From JAQWBS01 sp047975765 (lineage in GTDB: Bacteria; Pseudomonadota; Alphaproteobacteria; RF32; CAG-239), in assembly GCA_047975765.1 (NCBI GenBank), contig JBKEEF010000012.1, positions 62,001-126,000 on the forward strand: 64,000 nucleotides of DNA, read 5' to 3'. The notes under the pieces were generated by a model, which searched no databases, was not told where the DNA came from, and saw nothing but the letters and a program-made list of their open reading frames with translations. Position 1 is the stretch's first letter. Each line of letters starts with the position of its first letter. A program made the translations under genes and the position numbers. Positions 24,358 through 33,084 of the stretch are shown in pieces.

Positions 24358-24432
24358 TACTTCAAATTCCATACCATCATAAGAAAGACAGAAACCTTCT
24401 GGTAGTTTTGCTTCATCTCTCTCATGGTCTAC

Positions 24433-25131
24433 CTAGCTGGAAATGTGATTCAAAATGACTTTTTTTGCTTTCAAAACCTTATTTATTTCAAAAATATGAT
24501 AAAAGTCACTATGACTTCCTGTCGGACTTGCTTTATGAAAACCTTCATTCGCATTGATAAGTAACACATCTAAACCTTTAAGATTTTCCATTGCACTTGG
24601 TGATAAAATATTGAAATCCGGAACATAAGCAAATGCCCCACATCTGAAAGCTGTTGGATTCAAAACACCATGTATCACTTCAAAAAACTTCACTTTTTCA
24701 CCAGTAAAATCCACACTTCTACCATCTTCAACAATTTCAAAATCAAGACGATCATGGGTTCTGTGGTTTTTGACAGGGTTAAATAAATCTGCAAATCTTT
24801 GAGTGATAATTTGATGTGTTTCCTGAGAAAGATAAGTCTTTATCCTATGGTCACTATCTAATCCAAACTCAAGTGTATCTGAAACCCCGTCTATGTGATC
24901 GCTATGACCATGGGTATAAAGCAATGCATCAATCTTTGAGATGTTATATTTATTCATGTGATATCGGAAATCCGGACCAGTATCTATATAGAAATTCTTT
25001 GAGTTTATCTCGATTAGAATCGAACTTCTTGTTCTTTTATTTTTTTCATTATTTGGATTTGCCTCTCCCCAAAAACTTCCTGCTTGAGGAATCCCTTTAG
25101 AACTCCCCGACCCCAATATTTTCACCTTCAT
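24433..25131 (-). CDS. MBL-fold metallohydrolase, interrupted by an amber codon
   Basis: A 232-residue product. The metal-binding THGHSDHIDG motif is near residue 75, the N-terminal GSGSSKGIP matches the PhnP/YcbJ-type branch, and later ligands are in FFEVIHG and the final LNHIS. The reading frame stops at TAG (24433-24435), but translation beyond it in the same frame gives 25 more residues, VDHERDEAKLPEG then SYDGM-F, up to a TAA at 24355. That extension is the normal family end (an acidic H-containing strand, LPeG, then YDG). So the gene carries a nonsense mutation, or the TAG is read through. The substrate is unknown. Confidence 0.85.
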   Translation of the reverse strand: MKVKILGSGSSKGIPQAGSFWGEANPNNEKNKRTRSSILIEINSKNFYIDTGPDFRYHMNKYNISKIDALLYTHGHSDHIDGVSDTLEFGLDSDHRIKTYLSQETHQIITQRFADLFNPVKNHRTHDRLDFEIVEDGRSVDFTGEKVKFFEVIHGVLNPTAFRCGAFAYVPDFNILSPSAMENLKGLDVLLINANEGFHKASPTGSHSDFYHIFEINKVLKAKKVILNHISS

Positions 25132-25229
25132 TTAATTTATACCTTAGTCTTTTGTTAACCAAATTAAGCCTATAATTAAACTAACAGATAATAATTATCA
25201 CAATATTAACAACTACAAAGGATTTTCTA

Positions 25230-25790
25230 ATGAAAAAAACTCTTCTTCTTGCGAGCATTGCCGCTTCTATTTTCGTGGCAGACGCCAAAGCTTTTGCTAT
25301 TGAAGCAGATCCTTATGTCGGTTTCGACTATTCTTCAGCTAGATACACATATGGAAGCAAGTATAATGGGATGTTTAAAAAAGATTATAATGCTTTTGAT
25401 TTTGTTGGGGGAATTAAGACAGACTATTACTTTGGCTTAGAAGCTTTCTTACAAAGATCAAATCGTGAAACTCAATATTCTTCTTTTGGAAAATTTACAA
25501 CAAATCATGTGGCCTTTGGTGCTGACTTGCTTGGTTATTTGCCAATTTATGAAGATTTAGACCTCATCGGTGGTGTAGGTTTAGGAAGTTATTACTTCAG
25601 AGCAAGAAATGCAACTGCATCAAATTCTAACAAACACACTTATGGAACGCGTTTCACACTTGGTGCTCAATATAATCTTGATGAAAACTGGGGCATCAGA
25701 ACAACATACCGTTATATCCAAACAAGCCAATCAGACTTCTTCAAAAGAGGAAGTGAATATTCTGTTGGTATCAGATATACATTTAAATAA
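25230..25790 (+). CDS. Outer membrane beta-barrel protein, small porin-like
   Basis: A 186-residue protein. Residues 1-23 are a signal peptide ending DAKAFA. The mature part has eight predicted amphipathic strands alternating with Gly/Asn/Asp turns, as in the OMP_b-brl (OmpX/OmpA-like) family, and ends with SVGIRYTFK, a C-terminal aromatic strand recognised by the Bam complex (the last residue is Lys rather than Phe). AAAGGAT precedes the start. Function is not predictable; adhesion or surface stability are common for this family. Confidence 0.8.
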   Translation: MKKTLLLASIAASIFVADAKAFAIEADPYVGFDYSSARYTYGSKYNGMFKKDYNAFDFVGGIKTDYYFGLEAFLQRSNRETQYSSFGKFTTNHVAFGADLLGYLPIYEDLDLIGGVGLGSYYFRARNATASNSNKHTYGTRFTLGAQYNLDENWGIRTTYRYIQTSQSDFFKRGSEYSVGIRYTFK

Positions 25791-25813
25791 GATAAAATTA
25801 ATATAGATTTTAT

Positions 25814-26485
25814 TTACACATCTGTTTTGAGGGAAATACCAAATTCCCTCAAAATTTGTATGAGTTCAGCGACATAAAATTTTTCATGATAATCAAAAAA
25901 ACCGTCTGAGGTGGCAATTTTCATTGCTTCTTTTACCAATTTTAAAGCCTCTTCTGGTGTTTTAGACTGAATATTATTCAATGCACCATAAAAATCTTCC
26001 TCACTTGGATTGAGCGTTGAAATATAGTTTCTGATATAACTTTCACTCAAAATCTTAGCTTCAGGTTTAAGTGCAATGATATAATCCTCTATTGCCTTGA
26101 TTTTAATTGGAAGGAGTTTTCCGTCACAAGTTGCAATAAAACTCAAAATGATAATATCATCTTGAAACTCTTTAAGAGAACGAGGAATGTTTTTATTTTC
26201 TTCTTTTGTTTCAGGTTGTTTCTCTGATTGACTATGTATAAATTCTTCAATCACTTCATGTGCATTTGCATAAATCTTATTGCTGTTTAGATTTGAAATG
26301 GAGCGAATATAAAACATATCCAAAACTTGAGATTTTTTTTTGGAATAGATATATAAATCAAAAAATGTAGATTCACCTTTTTTCCAGATATTTTTGATTG
26401 CAGCTTCTTCAATATGCATTCTGCCATTATCCAGAAAGCTAACTTTCATATTATAAAAAGGAAGGTCGGAATATTTCTGATTCAT
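25814..26485 (-). CDS. TerB-like (DjlA/tellurite-resistance type) domain protein
   Basis: A 223-residue protein. The C-terminal ~120 residues have the TerB repeat signature: SFIATCDGKLLPIKIKAIEDYI and later ATSDGFFDYHEKFYVAELIQ, with Asp-Gly turns at the metal site. The first ~85 residues form a beta-rich domain of unknown type. It lies 8 nt downstream of mfd in the same direction, so it is probably co-transcribed with it. No partner terB or terC gene is seen. The role is not known. Confidence 0.65.
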   Translation of the reverse strand: MNQKYSDLPFYNMKVSFLDNGRMHIEEAAIKNIWKKGESTFFDLYIYSKKKSQVLDMFYIRSISNLNSNKIYANAHEVIEEFIHSQSEKQPETKEENKNIPRSLKEFQDDIIILSFIATCDGKLLPIKIKAIEDYIIALKPEAKILSESYIRNYISTLNPSEEDFYGALNNIQSKTPEEALKLVKEAMKIATSDGFFDYHEKFYVAELIQILREFGISLKTDV

Positions 26486-26493
26486 GGCAATTC

Positions 26494-29400
26494 CTATAAT
26501 AAATCGACAAGTTTGGCGATATAGTTCTTAATTGTTTCTACTCTGATTTTATAGCTTTCTAAATTTTTTTCAATAAATAGTTTTTGATCAGAGCGAACTT
26601 TCACAATACCAAACTGCTTAGAGATGAAATCTATGAGTTTTTCAGGTTGCGCAAAAACATTATTTCTGAACATAACCAAAGCTCCTTTGGCTCCGGCATC
26701 AATTTTTTCAATATTTGCCATTTTGCAAAGTTGTTTGATTTCTACTGTTGTAAGCAAGTTTTCAACTTCTTCAGGAAGTTTGCCGAATCTGTCGACCAAT
26801 TCTTCTTTCATATCCAAAATTTCTGCTTTGGTTTTCAAATCACCAATTCTTTTATAAAGCCCCAAACGAACACCTAAGTCTTGAACATAAGTTTCTGGAA
26901 TCATAATCGGAATACCAATGTTTATTTGTGGAATCCATTCAGCAACTTCTTCCTCTTTACCATAAGCTCCTGCTTTGATACGAGCAATTTCTTCTTCTAA
27001 CATATGATGATAGAGAGCAATTCCTACTTCTTTGATATGTCCTGATTGTTCTTCTCCAAGAATATTCCCGCTTCCTCTGATGTCCATATCGTGACTGGCA
27101 AGCGAAAAACCTGCTCCCAAATTATCAAGAGCTTTCAAGATATTCAATCTTCTTTCTGCAATCGGATTGATTTTCTTACGCTGAGAAACGGTGAAGTAGC
27201 AATATCCCCGAACTTTTGAACGACCCACACGACCCTTGAGTTGATACAACTGAGCCAATCCAAACATATCTGCACGATAGATAATCATTGTGTTCACAGT
27301 TGGCATATCAATCCCAGATTCAATGATTGTCGTTGAAAGAAGCAAGTCAAACTTTCCATCAGCAAAATCATTCATCACGTCTTCAAGATTTTTCACGGGC
27401 ATTTGCCCATGAGCCACAGCGATACGGATATCAGGAACAAGTTCTTTGAGAATTTTCTCAACATAAAAAATATCAGACACACGAGGACAAACAAAAAATG
27501 TCTGACCATTTCTATGTTTTTCACGATAAATGGCTTCCTTAACCATCACCGTATCAAATGGCATCACAAAACTTCTAGCTGCAAGTCTGTCTACTGGCGG
27601 GGTTGCAATCACACTCAGTTGTTTCACTCCCGTAAGTGAAAGTTGAAGTGTTCTAGGAATTGGTGTTGCTGTCATCGTCATCACATGAACATCAGATTTG
27701 AAAGCTTTCAATTTCTCTTTGTGAGCAACTCCAAAATGTTGTTCTTCATCAATAATTAAAAGTCCAAGATTGCAAAACTTCATATCTTGAGCCAGAAGAG
27801 CATGTGTTCCAATGACAATTTCAATAGAACCTTCCGCTAAACCCTGTTTGACTTCTTTGGTTTCTTTAGGCGTCACAAGACGAGAAAGCATTTTAACTTT
27901 AATTGGAAAGCCTTCCATACGCTTTTTAAAATTATAATAGTGTTGACGAACAAGTAAAGTTGTTGGTGCAATAATTGCGACTTGAGCTCCATTTGAAGCC
28001 ACCGCAAAAGCTGCACGCATCGCAACTTCTGTCTTTCCAAAACCAACATCCCCACAGATGAGTCTGTCCATCGGTGTTCCCGACCCTAAGTCGCTCAAAA
28101 CATCATTAATTGCATTTAATTGGTCATCGGTTTCTTGATATGGAAAACCTGAACAAAATTCTTGATATAAACCGTCTCTTGGTAAAAAGGCTTCGCCTTT
28201 TCTGAGGGTTCTTTCCGCTGCAATCTTTATCAATTTTTCTGCAATATCTCTGATTTTATTTTTAACTTTTGCTTTTTTGGCCTGCCAAGCAGAGCCCCCC
28301 AATGTGTCGAGCTGAACATTTTCATTGTCCAAACCATAACGAGAAATGACATCAATATTTTCAACTGGCACAAAAAGTTTGGCATTTCCAGCATATTCAA
28401 TTTTCACGCAGTCATGTGGTGCGCCACCTGCAACAACATTTTCAAGCCCAAGAAAACGTCCTACACCATGTTCAATATGAACAACCAATTCTCCAACAGC
28501 CAAAGCAGAAACATCGGCAATAAAATCTTTTGAACTTGCTTTTTTACGTTTGGTTTGTTGTCTTTTTCCTAAAATTTCTTCTTCAGAAATAATAACAAAA
28601 CCCTCGCCTCTAAATCCTGTTGGTACAGATAAAACAATCAAAACTATCTTTTTTGAAGCTTTTTGCATTGCTTCTGCCCAAGTTTCCGCAAAAGTCAGAT
28701 CATCAATGCCATTCTCACTCATCAAAGAAAATAGTTTTTCTCTGGAGCCTTCTGTTTGGCAACAAATAATTCTTTTAAACTTTCCATTTTCAGAAAGGTA
28801 ATGATTCAAATCAATATACACCTGTGCAATGCTCTGGGCTTTAGCATTTGAGAAATCTCTCCCTGGTAAAACACCTTGCATTGTTGAAGGTTCAGAACTT
28901 GAAACATTCATATTTGTAAAAGTTACGGCACCTTTTTTTTGTGCAATTTCTTTGAATTCTTTCTCGCTCAGATAAAATAGCTCTGGCTTAATTGGGCGAT
29001 AAGTATCGACTTGATTATCTTTTACTTGAACTCCTTCTAAACGAGCCTGAAAATAGTCAATGATACTTTCTTCTTTAGACTTAATTGCACTACCGACTTC
29101 ATTACCAATAATCACTTCTGCCCAAGGAAGATAATCGAAAAAGGTTGGGAGAGCATCTTCATAAAAGAGCGGAAGCCAGTTTTCAATACCCATATACTTT
29201 TGCCCACTGGAAATGGCTTCATAAATTTCATCTTTATTTGAGTTTAGCCCGAAAGTTTCACGATATTTAGAACGAAATGTTTTGATGGTATTTTCATCTA
29301 AAACCACCTCACCCATAACTTGAAATTCATATCTTTCTAAATTTCCTGTCGTCCTTTGCGAAATAGGATCAAAGGTGCGAATTTTCTCAACTTCATCATC

Positions 29401-29952
29401 AAAAATATCAATTCTTATTGGCTCAACTGAAGATGAAGGAAAAATGTCAAGAATATCTCCACGAACAGCATATTCGCCTCGTTCCATGACTTGTTCAACA
29501 CGAACATAGCCATTGATTGCAGCATAATGAAGAAAATTATTGAAATTGAGCTTTCCTCCAATTTTAACTTCTTGGATGGAATTGATAAAAATTTTCTTCG
29601 GTGGCAGTTTTTGCAAAACCGCAGAAACCGTTGTCACTATAATTCTAGGCTTTTTGGGTGTTGAATTAACAGCCAGTTCCGAAAGAGTCTCAATTCTCTG
29701 CCCCATAATATCCGCGTTCGGAGAAACTCGATCATAAGGCACTGTGTCCCAAGCTGGAAAAGGGAGAACTGTTACATCAGGATTGATATATTGTAGCAAA
29801 TCAACCGTTTTATTCATTCGAAAACCATCGCTAACAATATAAAGAAAATCTTTATCCGATTTTTTATATAATTCGGAAAGTAAAATAGCATCATAACCGT
29901 CGACTACTGAAGAAACAACCAATCCTTTGATTTTATTTATATCGTTTAACAT
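26494..29952 (-). CDS. mfd: Transcription-repair coupling factor
   Basis: An 1152-residue protein, the usual Mfd length. The N-terminal UvrB-like part (1-~370) has the PFPAWDTVPYDRVSPN motif. The RNA polymerase-interacting domain is at ~480-550 (GELVVHIEHGVGRFLGLE). The translocase has Walker A GDVGFGKTEVAMRAAF and the DEEQ motif in LLIIDEEQHFGV. The C-terminal TRCF domain follows (~1000-1110). It dislodges stalled RNA polymerase and recruits UvrA for transcription-coupled repair. It lies 6 nt after the lipoprotein gene and 8 nt before the TerB-like gene. Confidence 0.98.
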   Translation of the reverse strand: MLNDINKIKGLVVSSVVDGYDAILLSELYKKSDKDFLYIVSDGFRMNKTVDLLQYINPDVTVLPFPAWDTVPYDRVSPNADIMGQRIETLSELAVNSTPKKPRIIVTTVSAVLQKLPPKKIFINSIQEVKIGGKLNFNNFLHYAAINGYVRVEQVMERGEYAVRGDILDIFPSSSVEPIRIDIFDDEVEKIRTFDPISQRTTGNLERYEFQVMGEVVLDENTIKTFRSKYRETFGLNSNKDEIYEAISSGQKYMGIENWLPLFYEDALPTFFDYLPWAEVIIGNEVGSAIKSKEESIIDYFQARLEGVQVKDNQVDTYRPIKPELFYLSEKEFKEIAQKKGAVTFTNMNVSSSEPSTMQGVLPGRDFSNAKAQSIAQVYIDLNHYLSENGKFKRIICCQTEGSREKLFSLMSENGIDDLTFAETWAEAMQKASKKIVLIVLSVPTGFRGEGFVIISEEEILGKRQQTKRKKASSKDFIADVSALAVGELVVHIEHGVGRFLGLENVVAGGAPHDCVKIEYAGNAKLFVPVENIDVISRYGLDNENVQLDTLGGSAWQAKKAKVKNKIRDIAEKLIKIAAERTLRKGEAFLPRDGLYQEFCSGFPYQETDDQLNAINDVLSDLGSGTPMDRLICGDVGFGKTEVAMRAAFAVASNGAQVAIIAPTTLLVRQHYYNFKKRMEGFPIKVKMLSRLVTPKETKEVKQGLAEGSIEIVIGTHALLAQDMKFCNLGLLIIDEEQHFGVAHKEKLKAFKSDVHVMTMTATPIPRTLQLSLTGVKQLSVIATPPVDRLAARSFVMPFDTVMVKEAIYREKHRNGQTFFVCPRVSDIFYVEKILKELVPDIRIAVAHGQMPVKNLEDVMNDFADGKFDLLLSTTIIESGIDMPTVNTMIIYRADMFGLAQLYQLKGRVGRSKVRGYCYFTVSQRKKINPIAERRLNILKALDNLGAGFSLASHDMDIRGSGNILGEEQSGHIKEVGIALYHHMLEEEIARIKAGAYGKEEEVAEWIPQINIGIPIMIPETYVQDLGVRLGLYKRIGDLKTKAEILDMKEELVDRFGKLPEEVENLLTTVEIKQLCKMANIEKIDAGAKGALVMFRNNVFAQPEKLIDFISKQFGIVKVRSDQKLFIEKNLESYKIRVETIKNYIAKLVDLL

Positions 29953-29958
29953 CTGATC

Positions 29959-30681
29959 CTAATCTTTTTCTAAAACTTGAATAACTTCATCTTGTGCTTT
30001 TTCTTTTTGAACAACATCTATCAACATAATTTCATCTTTGTTTTGAAACTTGCAAAAAGCTGAGGCTCTTTGTTCTTTTTCAAAGACACTGCAAACTCTA
30101 TCTTCTTTTTGATATTTTACTGTTTCAACAAAATTCTGTTTTTGATAAAAAGACTGAACAGTCTTTAGATTTATTCTCTTTACAAAAGCCTTATCAACAT
30201 AAATTTTTCTCACAAGAATTGTCTTTTCTCTTCCTTGTTGCAATTTGATTTGTGAATATTGTTTTAAGAGTTTATCTCTGAGGCAATCTTGATTTTCCTC
30301 ACCCTGTTCACATTCTCTTGAAATCCAAGGCCTAAAACCACCTTCAACCAAACCGTATTGTGCCAATGCCAAGATAAAATCTTCATAGACAATTGTTTTT
30401 AACTGTCCTTTTTCTAAAACAAACGCATACTTGAGTGTATTTCCACTTTCATCAGGAACAATATATTTCAAAACCTCAGTTTGACCTTCTTTTATCTCTT
30501 CTGAAGGTTTTCCAAAGGTTTCAATTATTGCCTGTTTATTATAGTAGTTTGGTGGCAAGAAATTTATATTTTCTTCAAAATATTGAACAACATCTTGTTT
30601 CTTTTCAAGAGTCACATATTCAGGTGCTGACACGCAGCCCAAAAGACCAAATAAAAATATAAACAGCCCTAGTTTTTTCAT
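29959..30681 (-). CDS. Predicted lipoprotein upstream of mfd
   Basis: A 240-residue protein when started at the ATG at 30681 (MKKLGLFIFLFGLLGC). The lipobox LLGC places Cys at residue 16. An upstream ATG at 30723 would hide the signal peptide. The mature part contains NKQAIIETFGKPSEEIKEG, a pattern like the turn of BamE/SmpA domains, followed by strands and a basic C-terminal half. It probably sits in the outer membrane. Its function is unknown. It is 6 nt upstream of mfd, though the two need not share a pathway. Confidence 0.7.
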   Translation of the reverse strand: MKKLGLFIFLFGLLGCVSAPEYVTLEKKQDVVQYFEENINFLPPNYYNKQAIIETFGKPSEEIKEGQTEVLKYIVPDESGNTLKYAFVLEKGQLKTIVYEDFILALAQYGLVEGGFRPWISRECEQGEENQDCLRDKLLKQYSQIKLQQGREKTILVRKIYVDKAFVKRINLKTVQSFYQKQNFVETVKYQKEDRVCSVFEKEQRASAFCKFQNKDEIMLIDVVQKEKAQDEVIQVLEKD

Positions 30682-30771
30682 CTCAACTTCCGCATAAAAC
30701 ATTAGTTTATTTACTTTGGGCACATCATATAGTATAAAAATGATAGGAGCAATAATTTTGATGAATAAAAA

Positions 30772-32853
30772 ATGAGACCAAGCCTTTTATTTCCCCTTTT
30801 TTCTTCAATCACCAACCTAGGAGGCATTGGTGAAAAAAACGCTAAGCTTGTTGAAAAAATGGCTGGAGGAAAAATTGTCGATTTACTTTGGCACTTGCCT
30901 TATAACATCATTGATCGTACTTATTCCCCTGCACTTATTTATGCAGAAAGCGGAAAATTGATTACTGTCAAAGTCAAAATTTTAGAACATATTGAACCAA
31001 AAAGTAAAAAACAACCTTACAAGGTGATTGCAACGGACGGTACTGCAGAGATTGAACTTATTTTTTTCAAAGTATATGCACAAACTATTGCAAAGAATCT
31101 CCCTCTCTATGGTGAGAGAATTATCTCAGGAAAAATTGAAAAGTATAATAATTCAATCCAGATGACCCACCCTGATTATATTGTTCCTGTTTCTCAAGAA
31201 AATCTTGTCTTAGGCTTTGAGCCTGTCTATTCCTTGACAGCTGGAATTTCCAATAAGTTTGCCAATAAAATTTGTAATGAAGCAATTAGCAGATGTCCAA
31301 AGATGCCTGAATGGGTGGAAGAACATCATCAAAAAGCAATGAACTTTCCAAGCTTCAATCAAGCTTTATTAGAAGCACATAATCCAACCTCTTTAGCGGA
31401 AACAGAACCAACTAGTCTCTCACACCAACGCTTGGCTTATGATGAACTTTTGGCAAATCAACTCGCTCTAGCTATCGTGCGTCAACGTGTCAAAAAACAA
31501 CTGGGTAACAAGCTTCAAGGCAATGGTTTACTGCGAAAAAAGATATTAGATTTTCTCCCTTTCAAACTAACATCTTCTCAAGAAAAAGTTTTAAGAGAAA
31601 TCTATGGAGATATGGCTGGAGAATATAGAATGCACCGCCTCTTACAAGGAGATGTGGGTAGTGGAAAAACGATTGTGGCTTTTATGGCAATGCTCAATGC
31701 AGTTGAATGTGGGAAGCAAGCAACAATTATGGCACCAACAGAAATTCTGGCAAAACAGCATTTAGAAACCTTAAAACCCCTCTGCGATGAAATTGGCATC
31801 AGAGTGGAACTGCTAACAGGAAGAGTTAAGGGTAAGGCTCGAAAAATGATTTTGGAAGACCTAGCCGAAGGAAAAATCGATATACTTGTTGGAACACACG
31901 CTCTTTTTGTTGAAGATGTTACTTTTGAATCTTTGAGCTTTGTTGTAATAGATGAGCAACATCGTTTTGGGGTTCATCAAAGATTAGGTTTGTCCAGTAA
32001 AGGAGATAAAACAGACATTTTAGTCATGACAGCAACTCCTATCCCAAGAACATTGGTTTTAACAGCTTATGGTGATATGGAATATTCTAAAATCGACCAA
32101 TCTCCAGAAGGCAGAAAACCGACAGAAACAAGGGTGATGCCTATCACGAAAGCAGACGAAATTATCTTTGCGCTTCAAAAACAAATCAAAGAAGGTAGAA
32201 GGGCTTACTGGGTTTGCCCTCTCGTGGAAGAAAGTGAAAAAGTTGACCTTGCTGCGGCAATTGGACGTTTTGAAATTTTGCAAAAATTCTTTGGCAAAGA
32301 GGTTGGACTTGTTCATGGTCGGATGAAAGAAAAAGAAAAAGATGACGTTATGGAAAAATTTAAAAAGGGCGAAATAAAAGTCCTTGTTGCCACAACTGTT
32401 ATTGAAGTTGGTGTCAATGTTCCTGAAGCAACCATTATGATTATTGAGCATGCTGAACGCTTTGGTCTAGCACAACTGCATCAACTCAGAGGAAGAGTTA
32501 AACGTGGCTATGAAGCCTCAAACTGCATTCTGCTTTATGCTTATCCTCTTTCTGAAACTTCTAAGTCTCGACTTAATATTATGAGAGAAACGGAAGATGG
32601 ATTTCTCATTGCAGAAGAAGATTTGAAACTTAGAGGTGGAGGAGAAATTCTTGGCACAAAGCAATCTGGTTTTTCAGAATTTAGAATTGCGGATATGAAT
32701 GTTCATCAAAATTTGCTTTTGACAGCGAATAAAGATGCAAAGATGATTTTGGAACTTGACCCTAATCTAAAAACGCCAAGAGGAGAGGCTTTAAGAACCT
32801 TGCTCTATCTTTTTGAAAAAGATGATTCCGTTCGAACCTATCTTGCTGGATAG
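30772..32853 (+). CDS. recG: ATP-dependent DNA helicase RecG
   Basis: A 693-residue protein. The N-terminal wedge domain has the OB fold segment at ~60-150. Walker A is GDVGSGKTIVAFMAM, motif II is VVIDEQHRFGV, motif III is MTATPIPRT, and the C-terminal TRG motif region has LGTKQSG. RecG regresses stalled replication forks and processes recombination intermediates. It is divergent from the lipoprotein-mfd-TerB operon, with starts about 90 nt apart. Confidence 0.97.
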   Translation: MRPSLLFPLFSSITNLGGIGEKNAKLVEKMAGGKIVDLLWHLPYNIIDRTYSPALIYAESGKLITVKVKILEHIEPKSKKQPYKVIATDGTAEIELIFFKVYAQTIAKNLPLYGERIISGKIEKYNNSIQMTHPDYIVPVSQENLVLGFEPVYSLTAGISNKFANKICNEAISRCPKMPEWVEEHHQKAMNFPSFNQALLEAHNPTSLAETEPTSLSHQRLAYDELLANQLALAIVRQRVKKQLGNKLQGNGLLRKKILDFLPFKLTSSQEKVLREIYGDMAGEYRMHRLLQGDVGSGKTIVAFMAMLNAVECGKQATIMAPTEILAKQHLETLKPLCDEIGIRVELLTGRVKGKARKMILEDLAEGKIDILVGTHALFVEDVTFESLSFVVIDEQHRFGVHQRLGLSSKGDKTDILVMTATPIPRTLVLTAYGDMEYSKIDQSPEGRKPTETRVMPITKADEIIFALQKQIKEGRRAYWVCPLVEESEKVDLAAAIGRFEILQKFFGKEVGLVHGRMKEKEKDDVMEKFKKGEIKVLVATTVIEVGVNVPEATIMIIEHAERFGLAQLHQLRGRVKRGYEASNCILLYAYPLSETSKSRLNIMRETEDGFLIAEEDLKLRGGGEILGTKQSGFSEFRIADMNVHQNLLLTANKDAKMILELDPNLKTPRGEALRTLLYLFEKDDSVRTYLAG

Positions 32854-33042
32854 TATGTTTTTTATTCTTAAATACTTATATAAAACACTCCCTTTCCTAT
32901 CATTCCCACCATATAACCTGTCAAGGATAGACTGAGGATGACAGAAAAAAGAACCAGAGGATGACTAAGATAAAAAGAGTGAATATAACAATAAAAAACA
33001 CTTAAGCATGACTAAAAAATAAGAGTGAACATACTCAAAGAA

Positions 33043-33075
33043 AAAGCTCCCAAATTTCAGGAGCTTTTTTTGACT
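33043..33075. terminator. Terminator after the acyltransferase/ligase gene
   Basis: AAAGCTCC (33043-33050) and GGAGCTTT (33060-33067) pair over 8 bp with a 9-nt loop, with T-runs on both sides. The 190 nt between recG and this point contains no gene. Confidence 0.75.
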
Positions 33076-33084
33076 TATTGAAGT

